Below are positions 52,541 to 60,721 of a stretch of 64,000 nucleotides of DNA, piece after piece. The notes under the pieces were generated by a model. It was not told the DNA's origin. It searched no databases and saw only the letters and a list, made by a program, of their open reading frames with translations. How positions within the stretch are numbered: the stretch's first letter is position 1; every line of letters begins with the position of its first letter. The position numbers and the translations under genes are program-made. Origin of the DNA: a candidate division KSB1 bacterium (GTDB taxonomy: Bacteria; Zhuqueibacterota; Zhuqueibacteria; JANLFK01; Oleimicrobiaceae); contig JANLFK010000004.1 of assembly GCA_024655945.1 (NCBI GenBank), positions 130,370 through 194,369 of the forward strand, written 5' to 3'.

Positions 52541-53698
52541 TTAGAACGTCATGCGCATTGCGTTCTGGAAGTCACGTATGGCCAGAAGGGCATCAGCCCC
52601 GGACATGTGGTCGTTGAGCCGGAACTCGCCGGTCATCTTGTCGGCCGCCATGATGCCGCGGCTGACCATGAGCATGATGGAGTTGAACGCCCAGTGGCTT
52701 GGGTTGACATCCGGGAAGGGCGACGACTCGCCGATAAACTTGGTGGCCAGCGTCTGGTCGCCTGTGGCCAGGATCATGATGTCCTGCATGATTTTGGCGT
52801 AGTTGGCTCTGGTGATCTTCTCGTCCGGGCGGAAGGTATGGTCGGGGAAGACATCCATGCCCTGGGCCGCCACGATGTCTTTGATCCAGTTCTTAGCCCA
52901 ATGCCCCTCGATGTCCGTCACATCGGGAAGCTTCGCTTCGGGCTGTGCCATCTTGGTGACGTCTTCGGGCGGGCGGAAGCCAGTGTCGTACGTCTTGGCG
53001 CGCTTCTTCTCCAGCAGCTCCATGAGCTTGAGCTCTTCCATCAGCAGCACCCCCAGGTCCGCCCGGCTGATCTCAGGGATGAGGGCGATCTTGGCGCCGA
53101 CTTTGGTGCCAGGAGCGGCGCGTTGAATCTTTTGCACCAAGGCCCACTCCTTGTCGGCAGCTGCCGCATAGTTGCCCTTCATCTCGATCACCTTGGCGAA
53201 AGCAGCGGCCGCCTGACCAAAGTCATAGCCTTCCTTGTAGGTGATGCCCATGAAGTACAGCGGCTTGTCGCTGCTTGGGTACTGCTCGGCTGCCTTCTTG
53301 AACTCCTTGACCGCCTCCTCCATCCAGTCATCACCTTTGCGACGCATGGTGATGATGCGTCCCTTGATGATGCGCGCCTCAAGGGAGTTCTTGTTCTTGG
53401 CGAGGGCTTGGTCAACCAGCTCCATCGCCTTCTGGAAGTCCTGCTTGCTGGCATGCACCAGGGCCAGGCCGGCGTAAGCCTCGGCGTACTTCGGGTCCAG
53501 TGACTTGGCGCGCTCGAACTCCTGCACCGCCAGGTCGAGATTGCCACGGTCCAGCTCCCGCATGCCCTGGTTGAAGTGGTTGTCCGGCGTGTCCAGCACC
53601 GACTTGGGCTTGATTGCCTTCGGGCCGCATCCAACCAGCCAGAGGACAAGCACGCTTGCCAGCAGCGTTGCGACGAACTTTAGACTTCTGTTCTGCAT
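52541..53698 (-). CDS. Lipoprotein with TPR repeats and SLH-like domain
   Basis: 385 residues. The signal peptide ends at lipobox LVGC (Cys24), so it is probably a lipoprotein. TPR repeats cover about 45-190 (NHFNQGMRELDRGNLDLAVQEFERAKSLDPKYAEAYAGLA). The C-terminal part has SLH-type units (PDVTDIEGHWAKNWIKDIVAAQGMDVFPDHTFRPDEKITRANYAKI and a second, PFPDVNPSHWAFNSI). SLH domains bind peptidoglycan-linked polymers and are found in some outer-membrane-tethering proteins of deep Gram-negative lineages. GGAG lies upstream of the ATG. It starts 51 bases after the LPP20-like stop. Confidence 0.87.
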   Translation of the reverse strand: MQNRSLKFVATLLASVLVLWLVGCGPKAIKPKSVLDTPDNHFNQGMRELDRGNLDLAVQEFERAKSLDPKYAEAYAGLALVHASKQDFQKAMELVDQALAKNKNSLEARIIKGRIITMRRKGDDWMEEAVKEFKKAAEQYPSSDKPLYFMGITYKEGYDFGQAAAAFAKVIEMKGNYAAAADKEWALVQKIQRAAPGTKVGAKIALIPEISRADLGVLLMEELKLMELLEKKRAKTYDTGFRPPEDVTKMAQPEAKLPDVTDIEGHWAKNWIKDIVAAQGMDVFPDHTFRPDEKITRANYAKIMQDIMILATGDQTLATKFIGESSPFPDVNPSHWAFNSIMLMVSRGIMAADKMTGEFRLNDHMSGADALLAIRDFQNAMRMTF

Positions 53699-53749
53699 AG
53701 TGCTCTCCTTGCAGCAAAGGCCCAACGCTCCGTCGACGTGCCGTGGCGA

Positions 53750-54664
53750 TCAGTCGACGACGAACATGACCCGACACTTGTCCAGGAAGCTCTGGGTGCT
53801 GGAGGCCGCATGGATGGCCGCCGCATCGGCGTTGGAGATGACCACATCCGCCTTGTTGGCACCCGTGGCCTTAATGGCCTTGACGATGAGAGGATTGTTC
53901 GTCACCCGCTCGTTCGTGCGTGCACGGTTGACGTCCTTGTCGTAGCCCACCATGCCGATCTGCACGGCCCAGTCCCTGCTCACGAACTTGGAGCCGTACA
54001 CTTCCTGGCCGTTCTCATCCAGGACTTTTGGCGCCATGGCAGGGCGGACACCCAGCCCCTTGGTGTCGATGATCAGACCAGTGTAAGTCCCTGCCGCAGC
54101 TGCTTGTGCCTGTACGCCGGGTGCTCCGGGCTGGATGAGCTGCACACCGGGAGGCACCGGCTTGCCCGCGGGCCACGGTTGGCCGCAGACCGGGCAGAGG
54201 GGTTGAGCCGCCCCGGGGTAGACACCGCCGCCCAAGTGCGCCGGCAACAAGACGTCTGCCAACGCGCCGGTCAGGGGCATCTCGACGGTGACCTCCACAT
54301 CGCCGGTGGACATGTACTTGGTGTCCACGATGGTGAAGTTGCGCAGGACGCCCTGCACGCGGGTGTTGATGACGTCATTTTCCACCATGGCGTTGCGGAC
54401 TGTCACTTCCGAGGTAAGCTGAACCCCTTGCACGGCTTCGAGGAGATTGCGGAAGGCGGCTCGCTTGGCTGCCTCGATAGCCCCTGCGCGCTGCGCTGCC
54501 AAGGGGTGGTCAGGATTCGGTGCCCCTATGCCGGTGGCCCGCACGACCTGTCGACTCCAATCGACGCTGCCCGCCGGCCCCACCGGCTGGGTGAGGTACT
54601 GTCCCCACGCGAGCGTCGCGCACGCTACCAGCACGCACACGAACATTGCACGGACCGCTCTCAT
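53750..54664 (-). CDS. LPP20-like secreted envelope protein with CxxC motif
   Basis: 304 residues, signal peptide about 1-21 (ending WGQ). Residues about 35-130 match the LPP20/FlgP-like fold (VVRATGIGAPNP, AAQRAGAIEAAKRAAFRNLLEAVQGVQL, DVEVTVEMPL). A short CPVCGQPW motif at about 160 could bind zinc or form a disulfide. The C-terminal domain is unfamiliar (GLIIDTKGLGVRPAMAPKVLDENGQEVYG). It is the first gene of the envelope cassette. GGAG precedes the ATG. A CRP/FNR-like palindrome lies about 125 bases upstream. Confidence 0.82.
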   Translation of the reverse strand: MRAVRAMFVCVLVACATLAWGQYLTQPVGPAGSVDWSRQVVRATGIGAPNPDHPLAAQRAGAIEAAKRAAFRNLLEAVQGVQLTSEVTVRNAMVENDVINTRVQGVLRNFTIVDTKYMSTGDVEVTVEMPLTGALADVLLPAHLGGGVYPGAAQPLCPVCGQPWPAGKPVPPGVQLIQPGAPGVQAQAAAAGTYTGLIIDTKGLGVRPAMAPKVLDENGQEVYGSKFVSRDWAVQIGMVGYDKDVNRARTNERVTNNPLIVKAIKATGANKADVVISNADAAAIHAASSTQSFLDKCRVMFVVD

Positions 54665-54788
54665 AGTGCTCCTCCTTCACAGCTGGTTCCAAAAGCCTTG
54701 CCCGCCACCGGTGTGGCCACAGCTGGCGGCGGCCCCACCTCTGCCATTCTTCGCCAGTGCAAATTTCCCATTTTGGAGCAACCCCGGG

Positions 54789-54804
54789 CGTGACGACGGT
54801 CACA
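54789..54804. promoter_or_regulatory. CRP/FNR-type palindrome
   Basis: On the minus strand TGTGA-CCGTCG-TCACG, one base from the classical CRP site TGTGA-N6-TCACA. It lies between tRNA-Gly and the LPP20-like gene. No recognised CRP-family regulator is encoded in this window. Confidence 0.35.
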
Positions 54805-54832
54805 AGAGGTGCATTCCGCCCAAAAAAAATAG

Positions 54833-54905
54833 AGCGAATGACGGGATTCGAACCCGCGACAGCTGGCTTGGGAAGCCAGTGCTCTACCAGCTGAGCTACA
54901 TTCGC
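54833..54905 (-). tRNA. tRNA-Gly (anticodon CCC)
   Basis: 73 bases on the minus strand. Acceptor stem GCGAATG / CATTCGC, D-arm AGCTCAGCTGGTAGAGC, anticodon stem CTGGC / GCCAG around loop TTCCCAA with anticodon CCC, and T-arm GCGGG-TTCGAAT-CCCGT. Discriminator base T. The CCA end is not encoded. A run of eight T residues follows the 3' end on the minus strand and could terminate the transcript. Confidence 0.95.
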
Positions 54906-54932
54906 CTCTCAAGGGGTATCCAGTTTTTTTCG

Positions 54933-54966
54933 ATTATAAAGATATAGGATTTTTTGCAAATGTCAA
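54933..54966 (-). promoter_or_regulatory. Promoter for tRNA-Gly
   Basis: A perfect -10 TATAAT (minus strand, 54938-54933) with TTTGCA 16 bases upstream (54960-54955). A perfect TTGACA (54966-54961) is also present but is 22 bases from TATAAT and 16 from an alternative TATCTT. The predicted start is near 54926. It overlaps the end of miaA. Confidence 0.6.
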
Positions 54967-55928
54967 GAGGAAAATTCGCCAATGTATCTCGCGATGATCT
55001 CCTCCACCTGGCGCTCCGCCTGGGCCAGCCCCTCGGCTTCGTTCACGTCCACCCACCCCACGCGGGCGTCGCGCCGGAACCAAGTCATTTGCCTCTTGGC
55101 GTAGTTGCGCGTGTGCTGCTTGATCTGCACAACCGCTTCCTCCAGTGACAATTCTCCCCTGATAAAGGCGAACATCTCTTTGTAGCCCACGGTGCGCAGG
55201 CTGACGAGGCGCTCGTCATAGCCCAAAGCCAGCAACTGGCGGACCTCCTGCTCCAACCCTTCGGCCATCATCTCGTCCACGCGTCGCTCTATGCGCGCGT
55301 ACAGCTCCTGGCGCGGCCAGCGCAAGCCGAGGAAATGCCAACCAAAGGACGGCTCGGGCCGATGTCGCGCCTGGTGCAGGGAAATCGGCACCCCGGTGGA
55401 TTCGTAGACCTCCAGGGCGCGGATGATGCGCTGGGCATCGTTGGGATGGAGGCAGGCAGCGCTGACGGGGTCGACATCTGCCAGGCGCTGCCAAAGTGCT
55501 TGCACGCCAAGGTCTTGCGCTTCCTGGCGCAGGCGCGCGCGCAGGGCGGGGTCCGCCACCTTCGGCCCGAACAGGCCGTCCACCAGCGCCTTGATGTAGA
55601 AGCCAGACCCACCCACGACAATGGGGAAGCGCCCTCTGGCCAATATCCCGGCGACGGCCGCCGCTGCGTCGCGCGCATATTCGCCGGCGCTGTAGTACTC
55701 ATCAGGCTGGCGAATGTCAATGAGGTGGTGAGGGACGAGGGCGCGCTCTTCCAAAGTGGGCTTGGCTGTACCGATGTCCATGAACTTGTACACCTGCCGG
55801 GAATCGGCGGAGACGATCTCTGCGCCCAGGCGTGATGCCACATTGAGTGCCACCGCGCTCTTTCCGGCAGCGGTGGGGCCAACGATCACCGGGATGGTGA
55901 CCCGCCCGCGCTCTACCCGAGCCCGCAT
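54963..55928 (-). CDS. miaA: tRNA dimethylallyltransferase MiaA
   Basis: 321 residues, normal for the family. P-loop GPTAAGKS (about 17-24), DSRQVYKFMDIGTAKP, GGSGFYIKALVDGL, and the tRNA-binding NYAKRQMTWFRRD near the C-terminus. It attaches a dimethylallyl group to A37 of tRNAs that read codons starting with U. GGGGAGG precedes the ATG, which lies 18 bases after the mutL stop; mutL-miaA is a common bacterial pair. Confidence 0.97.
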   Translation of the reverse strand: MRARVERGRVTIPVIVGPTAAGKSAVALNVASRLGAEIVSADSRQVYKFMDIGTAKPTLEERALVPHHLIDIRQPDEYYSAGEYARDAAAAVAGILARGRFPIVVGGSGFYIKALVDGLFGPKVADPALRARLRQEAQDLGVQALWQRLADVDPVSAACLHPNDAQRIIRALEVYESTGVPISLHQARHRPEPSFGWHFLGLRWPRQELYARIERRVDEMMAEGLEQEVRQLLALGYDERLVSLRTVGYKEMFAFIRGELSLEEAVVQIKQHTRNYAKRQMTWFRRDARVGWVDVNEAEGLAQAERQVEEIIARYIGEFSS

Positions 55929-55946
55929 GCCGCCTCCCCTTGCAGG

Positions 55947-57680
55947 TTACCTCTGGAAGCGCCGGGTGAGTTCATCCAGGGAGATGTTGATGATGGTGGG
56001 ACGACCGTGCGGACAGTAGTAGGGGTTCTCGGTGGCGAAGAGTTGATCGATGAGCGCATTCATGGCCTCCACTGACAGCCGCTCCCCTGCACGCACCGCC
56101 GCGTGGCAGGCGTAGGAGCGAGCCACGCTCTCGCGCAGCTCTATCCCGGAGCGGCGGTTCTCGCGGTACTCGTCAATGACCTCTACCAAGAGGCGCGCCT
56201 CGTCGCCGCCTCGATACCCGGAGGGAACCCCTTCCACGACGACCGTCTGCTTGCCAAAGCTGCGAATGAGAAAGCCAAGCATTTCCAGAAAGGGGAGCAT
56301 CTCCATCAACAGATCATAGTCCTCCGCTGACAGCTGCACCGTCTGGGGGAAGAGAAGCTGCTGCGACGAAGGCTTCGAGTCGCTCAGGTCGCGCATTGCC
56401 TGCTCGAAGAGGATGCGCTCATGGGCGGCGTGTTGGTCGATGATGACCAAACCGCTCTTGATCTCGGACAAGATGTAGGTGTCGTGGAACTGCCACACAT
56501 TGGGCCGTTCCGACGCCAGGGGGATGCGCGGTACAGCAAGGCTCTCGGTCACGGGAGCAGCCCCGCTTGCTTGACTGCTTCGCCCCACCTCAGCAGGGAC
56601 GAGAAACTCCATGGGCAGAGCTGCTTGCTGCCGTGGGGTCAATGGTTGGCGGAGGTGGCTGTCGATCCCTGGTCGTGGTGGGGCTTCAGCGCGCTGCGTC
56701 AGGGCGCGGCGCACTGCCCCGCGCAAGAGGTCATAGGCCAACTGCGCATCCGCCAACTTGACTTCCGTCTTGGTGGGATGCACATTGACGTCCACGCGGC
56801 TGGGGTCCAACTCCAGGAAGAGCACATAACTGGGGAACAGCCCCCCCGGGACGCTCTCGCCGTAGCCGGCCATCACCGCATGGTTGAGCGCGCGGTCGAC
56901 TACATAGCGGCGGTTGAGAAAGAGGTACTGGTTTCCTCTCGACTTGCGGGCTTCTTCCGGCTTGCCCACCATGCCGTGGATGCGCAAGACCGAGCCCTGA
57001 TCCTCCACGGGCAGCATCGTCGCAGCGGTGCGATCGCCGAGCACAGCCGCAATGCGCGCCTGCAGGCTGCTCGGTTGCAGAGCAAAAACCTCCACGTCAC
57101 CATTGATCAGCGAAAAGCCGACTTCCGGAAAGGCGAGGGTGAAATGGGTCAGCACGGTGAGAATATGGCGGTACTCAGTCTCGTCGGAGCGAAGGAATTT
57201 GCGTCGCGCCGGAGTGTTGTAGAACAGGTTCTTCACCGCCACCGAGGTTCCCTTGCGGAAAGCCTCTTTGCCAATCTCGACGAGTGTCCCCCCCTCGACC
57301 CGCACCACGGTACTCTCGCCTGCGTCTTCCTCAGCCGAAGCCAGTTCCACGCGCGCCACCGAGGCGATGCTGGCAAGGGCCTCGCCGCGGAAGCCGAGGG
57401 TTGTGATGTTCTCCAGGTCAGCAGCAGTGGCAATTTTGCTGGTGGAATGGCGCTGAAAGGCCAACGGGGCATCCTGGGCGCTCATCCCGCAGCCATCGTC
57501 AATCACTTGCACCAGCAGCTTACCACCGCCTTTGATGACGATGTCGATCTGGCGCGCACCTGCGTCCAAGGCGTTTTCCACGAGCTCCTTCACCACCGAC
57601 GCCGGGCGATCAACCACCTCGCCGGCGGCAATCTTGTTGGCCACATGCTCGGGCAGTACATGTATGCGGTTTTCGGGCAT
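55947..57680 (-). CDS. mutL: DNA mismatch repair protein MutL, endonuclease type
   Basis: 577 residues. GHKL ATPase motifs are all present: ENALDAGA, IDDGCGM, RHSTSKI and GFRGEALASI. The C-terminal domain has the metal-binding endonuclease motif DQHAAHERILFE and the CPHGRP motif, so it nicks DNA itself rather than depending on MutH. It links MutS mismatch recognition to strand incision. GTG/ATG start at 57680 is supported by the conserved N-terminus IHVLPEHVANKIAAGEVV. Confidence 0.97.
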   Translation of the reverse strand: MPENRIHVLPEHVANKIAAGEVVDRPASVVKELVENALDAGARQIDIVIKGGGKLLVQVIDDGCGMSAQDAPLAFQRHSTSKIATAADLENITTLGFRGEALASIASVARVELASAEEDAGESTVVRVEGGTLVEIGKEAFRKGTSVAVKNLFYNTPARRKFLRSDETEYRHILTVLTHFTLAFPEVGFSLINGDVEVFALQPSSLQARIAAVLGDRTAATMLPVEDQGSVLRIHGMVGKPEEARKSRGNQYLFLNRRYVVDRALNHAVMAGYGESVPGGLFPSYVLFLELDPSRVDVNVHPTKTEVKLADAQLAYDLLRGAVRRALTQRAEAPPRPGIDSHLRQPLTPRQQAALPMEFLVPAEVGRSSQASGAAPVTESLAVPRIPLASERPNVWQFHDTYILSEIKSGLVIIDQHAAHERILFEQAMRDLSDSKPSSQQLLFPQTVQLSAEDYDLLMEMLPFLEMLGFLIRSFGKQTVVVEGVPSGYRGGDEARLLVEVIDEYRENRRSGIELRESVARSYACHAAVRAGERLSVEAMNALIDQLFATENPYYCPHGRPTIINISLDELTRRFQR

Positions 57681-58074
57681 CTTGACTCGCTGGCTTGTCT
57701 GATTTTTGTGGCGTTGAAAATCTATCGAATTCGGCCACCATTTTCAAGGACAATTTCGGCAGCCGACGAGAGGGCCGACTGCGCTCTCGCGGTGGGGGGA
57801 CGGAGTCTCCGGATGCGTGGCAGGAGCGATAAGCCGACGGTGGGGCTTGCCTGTTGCGCCTCGTCTTTGCGAAGCCGCAGCCCTGCTCGCTGGCGCGCCG
57901 ACGGCGAGCAAGCGCCACGCGTGCCTGTCAAGGCGTGTGAGGCGGCGGGGCTGAGCACATTCTTGCCCGTGGCGATCGGAGCGGCACCAGCGTGCTGTTG
58001 ATGTAACCTTTTCCGCATTCTCCTCGTCTAAGGCAGTGTAGCGCGCAGGAAAGCAGAACAGGAGGGAAACATAC
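57681..58074. other. Divergent intergenic region, 394 bases
   Basis: Between mutL (minus) and the DUF5916 gene (plus). It should contain promoters for both, but I find no good match to -35/-10 boxes and no ORF I can support. Several GC-rich potential stems occur near 57770-57930. Confidence 0.45.
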
Positions 58075-60654
58075 GTGCTTTGTCGGGCCCTGGCGATTGC
58101 GTTGCCCACATCCATTGCCACAGTGACTGGCATTGCTGCTCGTCCTGCCCTCCAGGAGGTGGCCGCGGTGCCGCCCCGCGTGTTACAAGCAGTGCGCCTG
58201 GAGGGCGGCAAGGTGCGCCTCGACGGGCGCCTGGATGACCCTGTCTGGCAGGTGGCGCCCCTCGGTAGCGACTTTGTGCAAATGGAACCGGACGAAGGTG
58301 CGCCTGCCACCGAGCCGACTACGGTGCAGGTCGCCTATGATGATGAACACCTCTACGTGGCGGTGCGCGCATTCGATTCGGAGCCGGACAAGATCCGTGG
58401 GCTGCTGACCCGTCGCGATGTCGCATCTCCCTCCGACTGGATCCTCGTCGCCATCGATAGCTACGGCGACCATCGCACCGCCTTCCAATTTGGCGTGAAC
58501 CCCGCCGGCACGCGCAGCGACCTCTACCGCTCCGACGACGTCAACGAGGACCCGAGCTGGGATGCCGTTTGGGATGTGGCAGTGGCCCGCGACTCCTCCG
58601 GGTGGACGGCCGAGTTCTGCATCCCCTTCAGCCAGCTCCGCTTCCCGCAGGGACACCATCGCTGGGGGTTTCAGGTCGGGCGCATCATCAGCCGGAAAAA
58701 GGAAACGGACTTGTGGCGCCTCATTCCGCGCAACGCCAACAGCGTGGTGGCCCTGTTCGGTGAACTTGAGGGGATCGAGGACGTTCCTGCGCCGCGCCGC
58801 CTCCAGCTGCTGCCGTACAGCGTGGGCAGCCTTGAGCGCCGGCCAGTGGAGCAGGGCAATCCCTTCTCCAGCGCGAAGACCTGGGCGGGCAGCGTGGGAG
58901 GGGACCTCAAGTACGGCCTCTCTTCAAACCTCACGCTTGACCTCACCGTTAACCCCGACTTTGGCCAGGTGGAGGCCGATCCCTCGGAATTCAACCTGAC
59001 GGCCTATGAGAGCTACTTCGAGGAAAAGCGCCCCTTCTTTCTCGAGGGCAACAACATCTTCAATTTCGGCGTGGGAGTAGGCGATGGCGACATGGGCAAC
59101 GAGACGCTCTTCTACTCGCGGCGCATTGGAAGGACTCCCCAACACTATCCGGACGTGTCCGATGAGGGCTATGTGAGCCTGCCTCGCCTGACGACCATCC
59201 TCTTCGCCGGCAAGGTGACCGGCAAGAGCCGCCACGGCTGGTCCATCGGCGTCCTTGAGGCGCTCACGGACCGCGAGGTCGCAGAGGTGGATGAGCAGGG
59301 GAGGCGGTACACCGAGACGGTGGAGCCGCGTGCCAACTACCTGGCCCTCCGCACGCAGAAGGATTTCCGGCAGGGCAGAAGCACGCTCGGCGCCATGTTC
59401 ACCAGTGTCGTACGCGACATGGACAGCCCCGCGGTGCAGAGCTTGAACCGGCAGTCCTTCGCCGGTGGGGTCGACTTTAGCCATCGCTGGAACCAGGACC
59501 GCTTCTTCCTGGAGCTGAAGGTGGCTGCCAGCCACATTCGCGGTCACCGGGAGGCCATCGCTGAGGCGCAGACGAGCTCGGCCCGCTACTTTCAACGGCC
59601 GGATGCGCGGCACGTCAAGTTCGATCCTTCGCGCACCACACTCTCGGGTGTGGCCGCCTCCTACGTCGTCGGGAAAATGGCCGGCGGCAACTGGTCGTAT
59701 GGGGTGGGAGGCGTTGTGCGCAGCCCAGGCTTTGAGGTCAACGACCTGGGCTACCAGCGCGATGCTGACTTTGTCATCCACTTCGGTTTTCTGGGCTACA
59801 ACTGGTACCGTCCGGGAAGGGTCCTGCGAGACTACGGGGCGAATGTGAACCTCTGGCACGTGACCAACTGCGGGGGTGAAAAGCTGGGCATCGGGGGCAG
59901 TGCCAACTTCCGCTTTCGTTTTCTCAACTACTGGGGCGGGTTCGTGGGCGTCAATGGCAACGGCCCTCGCCTGTCGACCTCGAGCCTGCGGGGTGGGCCG
60001 GCTATCTTGGTGCCAGCCAACTTCAACCTCTTTGCCCGCTTTTTCACCGACGAGCAAAAAGCGCTTTCCTTGAGCGTACAGGCAATGTGGTCCGCAGACA
60101 GGTTCGGGACGCACTGGTTGCGGCTGATGCCTTCACTGGCAGTGCGGCCGGATGGCCGTGTGCAGTGCTCGTTGGGCTTCGGCATTGTGCCGCAGGTGGA
60201 TGACAGGCAGTATGTGGACGAAATCGCCCAGCCGAGCGGCAGCAACTACATCTTCGCACGGCTGGACCAGAAGACGATTTTCGCTACCCTCAGGCTCGGT
60301 TACACGTTCACCCCAACGCTCAGTGTGCAGTTCTACGGTATGCCGTTTCTCACTGCGGGAGCCTACTCGCGCTTCCGCACGGTCGTCTCGCCTCGGGCGG
60401 CAGTCTATGAAGAGCGCTACGCCCCTTATGACTACCCGGACAACCCGAATTTCAACTTCCGCCAGTTCCGGAGTAACCTGGTGCTCCGCTGGGAGTACCG
60501 CCCAGGTTCCACTCTGTTTCTGGTGTGGTCGCAAGGGAGAACCAGCGTAGATGACCGGGGGACCTTTTCTCTGACTGGCGACGGCCGTGCGCTCTTCGAC
60601 ACCCAGTCAGAGAACGTCTTCCTAGTGAAAGTCAACCGCTGGCTCAGCTTCTGA
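58075..60654 (+). CDS. DUF5916 protein: CBM9-like domain plus outer-membrane barrel
   Basis: 859 residues from a GTG start preceded by AGGAGGG at eight bases. After the signal peptide comes a carbohydrate-binding family-9-like domain (about 40-235: GKVRLDGRLDDPVWQVAP, VAYDDEHLYVAVRAFDSEPDKI, WTAEFCIPFSQLRF). Next is the DUF5916 barrel (LDLTVNPDFGQVEADPSEFNLT, EEKRPFFLEGNNIF, LFYSRRIGR) ending in aromatic LSF. Such proteins are common in Bacteroidetes-related lineages. The barrel suggests a role in outer-membrane uptake or secretion of carbohydrate or peptide material, but no function has been established. Confidence 0.92.
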   Translation: MLCRALAIALPTSIATVTGIAARPALQEVAAVPPRVLQAVRLEGGKVRLDGRLDDPVWQVAPLGSDFVQMEPDEGAPATEPTTVQVAYDDEHLYVAVRAFDSEPDKIRGLLTRRDVASPSDWILVAIDSYGDHRTAFQFGVNPAGTRSDLYRSDDVNEDPSWDAVWDVAVARDSSGWTAEFCIPFSQLRFPQGHHRWGFQVGRIISRKKETDLWRLIPRNANSVVALFGELEGIEDVPAPRRLQLLPYSVGSLERRPVEQGNPFSSAKTWAGSVGGDLKYGLSSNLTLDLTVNPDFGQVEADPSEFNLTAYESYFEEKRPFFLEGNNIFNFGVGVGDGDMGNETLFYSRRIGRTPQHYPDVSDEGYVSLPRLTTILFAGKVTGKSRHGWSIGVLEALTDREVAEVDEQGRRYTETVEPRANYLALRTQKDFRQGRSTLGAMFTSVVRDMDSPAVQSLNRQSFAGGVDFSHRWNQDRFFLELKVAASHIRGHREAIAEAQTSSARYFQRPDARHVKFDPSRTTLSGVAASYVVGKMAGGNWSYGVGGVVRSPGFEVNDLGYQRDADFVIHFGFLGYNWYRPGRVLRDYGANVNLWHVTNCGGEKLGIGGSANFRFRFLNYWGGFVGVNGNGPRLSTSSLRGGPAILVPANFNLFARFFTDEQKALSLSVQAMWSADRFGTHWLRLMPSLAVRPDGRVQCSLGFGIVPQVDDRQYVDEIAQPSGSNYIFARLDQKTIFATLRLGYTFTPTLSVQFYGMPFLTAGAYSRFRTVVSPRAAVYEERYAPYDYPDNPNFNFRQFRSNLVLRWEYRPGSTLFLVWSQGRTSVDDRGTFSLTGDGRALFDTQSENVFLVKVNRWLSF

Positions 60655-60721
60655 AGGAGTCCTCCGCTTCAGCTGGTCTTCGCCGATGTCCGCGAACGCC
60701 CCTTTGTGTGGGTAAATAGAC

